From: BS750m-G62 sp964577175
GTDB taxonomy: Bacteria; Planctomycetota; Phycisphaerae; FEN-1346
Length of the DNA stretch: 8,092 nucleotides
Direction: 5' to 3'
NCBI GenBank assembly: GCA_964577175.1
Contig: CAZNYC010000162.1
Coordinates: 1 to 8,092 of the forward strand
Below are positions 6,544 to 8,092 of this stretch, in pieces. Position 1 is the first letter of the stretch, and each line of letters opens with the position of its first letter. A model generated the notes under the pieces. It was not told where the DNA came from. It ran no database searches and worked only from the letters and a program-made list of their open reading frames with translations. Made by a program: the position numbers and the translations under genes.

Positions 6544-7833
6544 TTACAGTTGCCAGGGTTCGCGGTAGGAGCGGCCGAGGAGTTCGGCGGCGCCGGGGTC
6601 GCCGAGGATCTCCTCCGTCTCGGGGTCCCAGCGGATGGTGCGGCCGGTGAGCATGGCGATCTCGCCCAGCAGGCCGACGCTGATGGACCGGTGCCCCACC
6701 TCGGCGGGGCAGATGGTCTCCTTGCGGCTGAGGACGCAATCGATGAAGTTCCGCTTGTGGCCGCCGCTGTCGTAGAGTTGGATCTGGCCGGGGCCGATCT
6801 TCTCGCTGAGCAGGTGCTTGGGCTCGGCGTCGATGCGGCCGCGGCGGACGTACACCCAGCCGTCGTCGCCGATCCACTTCGTCCCCTGGGGATTGACCTT
6901 GTTGTTCGTGACGCTGAGTTCGACCCCCGTCTTGTACGTACAGAGGAACTCGTACTCGGTGGGGGCGTCGTAGAGCCCCTCGGACGGGTAGACGGCCCGG
7001 ATGGGCTCGATCTTCGTCGGGCCGGTCCGGTCGTAGCCGAGGCCCCAGTGGGCGATGTCGACGTGGTGGCCGCACCAGTCCGTCAACTGGCCGCCCGAGT
7101 AGTCGAGGATCCACCGCCAGTTCCAGTGGGGGCCGAAGCCCTGGTACGGACGCCAGGGGGCCGGGCCGAGCCACCAGTCCCAGTCGAGGCCGTCCGGGAC
7201 GGGCTTGGGCTCGGTCGAGCCGCCCCCGCCGCCGGTCGGCAGGCCGACCTCCACGCGGTGGACCTTGCCGATGTAACCGTTGCGGACGAGTTCGCAGGCG
7301 AATCGGAACCGTCCGCCGGACCGCTGCTGGCTGCCGGTCTGCCAGATGCGGCCGTAGCGGTGGATGGCGTCGCACATGGCCCGGCCCTCGCGGATGGAGC
7401 GGGCGAACGGCTTCTGGCCGTGGATGTCGCAGCCGGCCTTGGCGGCCGCAATCGCCGGGATGGCGTGCCAGTGGTCCGGCAGGGCCGTGAAGACGGCCCC
7501 GAGGTCCTCCTTCTCGAGCATCTCGCGGAAGTCCTGGTAGGTCTTGCAGTCGCGGCTCTTCTGGCGGTCGTCGGCGATCTTCTTGGCGCGGCCGGTGTGG
7601 TTCTCGTCGACGTCGCAGACGGCGACGACGCGGGTGCGGTAGTCGCCCAGGAAGCCGCCCAGGTCGCCGGTGCCCATGCCGCCGAGGCCGATGCCGGCCA
7701 TGTGGATCTTCTCGCTCGGGGCGTCGGCGCCCAAGACGGACGCGGGCACGACCGAGGGGGCGGCGGCGGCCGCGCCGGCGGCCGCCAGGGATTTCAGGAA
7801 CGTCCGGCGGGTGGGGGAGTAACGGGACGGCAT
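6544..7833 (-). CDS. Tat-exported Gfo/Idh/MocA family oxidoreductase (D), 429 aa
   Basis: The start chosen is the ATG at 7831-7833, with AAGGAG 8 nt upstream. The frame continues open to 7908, but that would put 25 Trp- and Pro-rich residues before the Tat signal. The Tat motif is TRRTFLKS (8-15), followed by an Ala-rich core to about residue 35. The Rossmann domain has a full glycine motif GIGLGGMGTG (47-56), D74 after the second strand (AVCD) and DHWHA (120-124). The motif that is usually EKP reads GQKP here (Q140, K141, P142), keeping the Lys but changing the Glu. The C-terminal domain has WWLGPAPWRPY (220-230) and GGQLTDWCGHHVDIAHWGL (247-265), a signature of large planctomycete oxidoreductase families, and the protein ends in REPWQL. 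It is likely an extracytoplasmic NAD(P)-dependent sugar oxidoreductase with unknown substrate. It is the first gene of a probable two-gene unit with HEAT gene C. Confidence 0.92.
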   Translation of the reverse strand: MPSRYSPTRRTFLKSLAAAGAAAAAPSVVPASVLGADAPSEKIHMAGIGLGGMGTGDLGGFLGDYRTRVVAVCDVDENHTGRAKKIADDRQKSRDCKTYQDFREMLEKEDLGAVFTALPDHWHAIPAIAAAKAGCDIHGQKPFARSIREGRAMCDAIHRYGRIWQTGSQQRSGGRFRFACELVRNGYIGKVHRVEVGLPTGGGGGSTEPKPVPDGLDWDWWLGPAPWRPYQGFGPHWNWRWILDYSGGQLTDWCGHHVDIAHWGLGYDRTGPTKIEPIRAVYPSEGLYDAPTEYEFLCTYKTGVELSVTNNKVNPQGTKWIGDDGWVYVRRGRIDAEPKHLLSEKIGPGQIQLYDSGGHKRNFIDCVLSRKETICPAEVGHRSISVGLLGEIAMLTGRTIRWDPETEEILGDPGAAELLGRSYREPWQL

Positions 7834-7841
7834 GGCGGCCT

Positions 7842-7847
7842 CTCCTT
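7842..7847 (-). promoter_or_regulatory. Ribosome-binding site of oxidoreductase D
   Basis: Minus-strand AAGGAG, 8 nt before the ATG at 7833. It is the strongest ribosome-binding site in the window and fixes the start immediately before the Tat signal. Upstream (7848-7960) I find only a 5-bp hairpin (7883-7895) and a 9-bp direct repeat CGGTGACGG (7876-7884, 7925-7933). No -35/-10 pair with acceptable spacing is visible, although the promoter of D presumably lies here. Confidence 0.7.
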
Positions 7848-7971
7848 CGCGGTCGGAATGCGGCCAGATCCAATACGGTGACGGCGGGCGCCGCCACAAA
7901 GGATTCAACCTGCAGCCTACGCCGCGGTGACGGGGGTTTCAAGCAGAATCGGACGCCGAGGTTCGGGGGGC

Positions 7972-7983
7972 ACCCGCCGCGCT
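7972..7983. repeat. Half-site of the CGGAG-loop hairpin family
   Basis: ACCCGCCGCGCT is identical to 199-210, the right arm of the second hairpin. The left arm and loop are not present upstream, so this is either a truncated copy or a chance match in GC-rich sequence. Confidence 0.4.
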
Positions 7984-7984
7984 G

Positions 7985-8054
7985 GTGTGGCCTGGTTGGC
8001 TTGTCCAGCCGGGTCGATATCGCTCCCCGGCCGGGCAAGCCGGCCGGGCCACAC
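7985..8054. repeat. Imperfect 26-bp inverted repeat
   Basis: The arm at 7985-8010 (GTGTGGCC ... GGCTTG ... GCC) matches the reverse complement of 8029-8054 at 21 of 26 positions, around an 18-nt centre. Four of the five differences put T opposite G, so an RNA copy would keep G-U pairs and only one true mismatch. The centre contains CGATATCG. No coding potential is seen. It lies upstream of gene D and overlaps the tandem repeat that begins at 8042. Confidence 0.7.
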
Positions 8055-8092
8055 AACAGCGGCCGGGCCACACAACAGCGGCCGGGCCACAC
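8042..8092. repeat. 19-bp tandem repeat, cut by the window edge
   Basis: The unit GGCCGGGCCACACAACAGC occurs exactly at 8042-8060 and 8061-8079, and its first 13 bases again at 8080-8092, where the sequence stops. The array therefore has at least 2.7 units and continues to an unknown length. Units abut without spacers, so it is not a CRISPR array. The first unit's GGCCGGGCCACAC is also part of the right arm of the inverted repeat at 7985-8054, which suggests the array grew by slippage from that arm. Confidence 0.85.

Noticed and set aside
3996..6650. An 884-codon open frame on the plus strand, opposite HEAT gene C
   Set aside because: It is antisense to a protein with a signal peptide, ribosome-binding site and recognisable repeats. 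Its translation is low-complexity Gly/Arg/Val/Asp-rich sequence with no family signature, as expected from high-GC coding DNA read backwards.
7834..7908. N-terminal extension of oxidoreductase D to the ATG at 7906-7908
   Set aside because: It would place 25 non-signal residues rich in Trp and Pro before the Tat motif, whereas the ATG at 7833 has AAGGAG at the right distance.
7834..7960. Promoter for gene D
   Set aside because: TTGAAT and TATTGG are present on the minus strand but about 27 nt apart, too far for a sigma-70 promoter. No better pair was found.
6185..8092. A 635-codon minus-strand frame overlapping genes D and C in another frame
   Set aside because: Arg/Pro-rich out-of-frame translation. 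D and C explain the same DNA with clear protein families.
8042..8092. Possible start of a CRISPR array
   Set aside because: Units of 19 bp abut directly with no variable spacers, and no cas gene is present.

Overview
The window looks like chromosomal DNA from a high-GC member of the Planctomycetes or a close relative. This is inferred from gene content alone: two Tat-exported Gfo/Idh/MocA oxidoreductases that both end in REPW, secreted HEAT-repeat proteins, and the tail of a PEP-CTERM protein. The species cannot be named from this sequence.

Layout. Bases 1-96 (+) hold the last 31 codons of a PEP-CTERM-anchored protein. Everything after it is on the minus strand. In transcription order: (D) Tat-signal Gfo/Idh/MocA oxidoreductase, 7833-6544; (C) secreted HEAT-repeat protein with an extra C-terminal beta-type domain, 6500-4008; (B) a second Tat-signal Gfo/Idh/MocA oxidoreductase, 3837-2461; (A) a second secreted HEAT-repeat protein, paralogous to C but without its C-terminal domain, 2239-245. 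The locus is therefore an [oxidoreductase - HEAT protein] pair occurring twice in a row. D and C are only 43 nt apart with nothing between them and are probably co-transcribed. C/B and B/A are separated by 170 and 221 nt filled with palindromic repeats.

Intergenic repeats. Three families are visible. (1) A roughly 99-bp element with a 12-bp closing stem and three internal hairpins (3902-4000), plus a truncated, inverted, nearly identical copy (2363-2442). These two copies bracket oxidoreductase B. (2) A short GC-rich hairpin with a CGGAG-type loop, present three times (132-161, 184-207, 2274-2301), with paired changes between its two arms, plus a half-site at 7972-7983. (3) GGCCGG-type repeats: a hairpin at 2318-2341, an imperfect inverted repeat at 7985-8054 and a 19-bp tandem repeat running off the right edge (8042-8092).

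How the genes may work together (inference). All four minus-strand proteins carry export signals, the oxidoreductases by Tat (folded, cofactor bound) and the HEAT proteins by Sec. They could form an extracytoplasmic sugar-oxidation system in which the HEAT proteins act as scaffolds or binding partners. No substrate can be assigned. I found no tRNA, rRNA, CRISPR array, transposase or convincing promoter.
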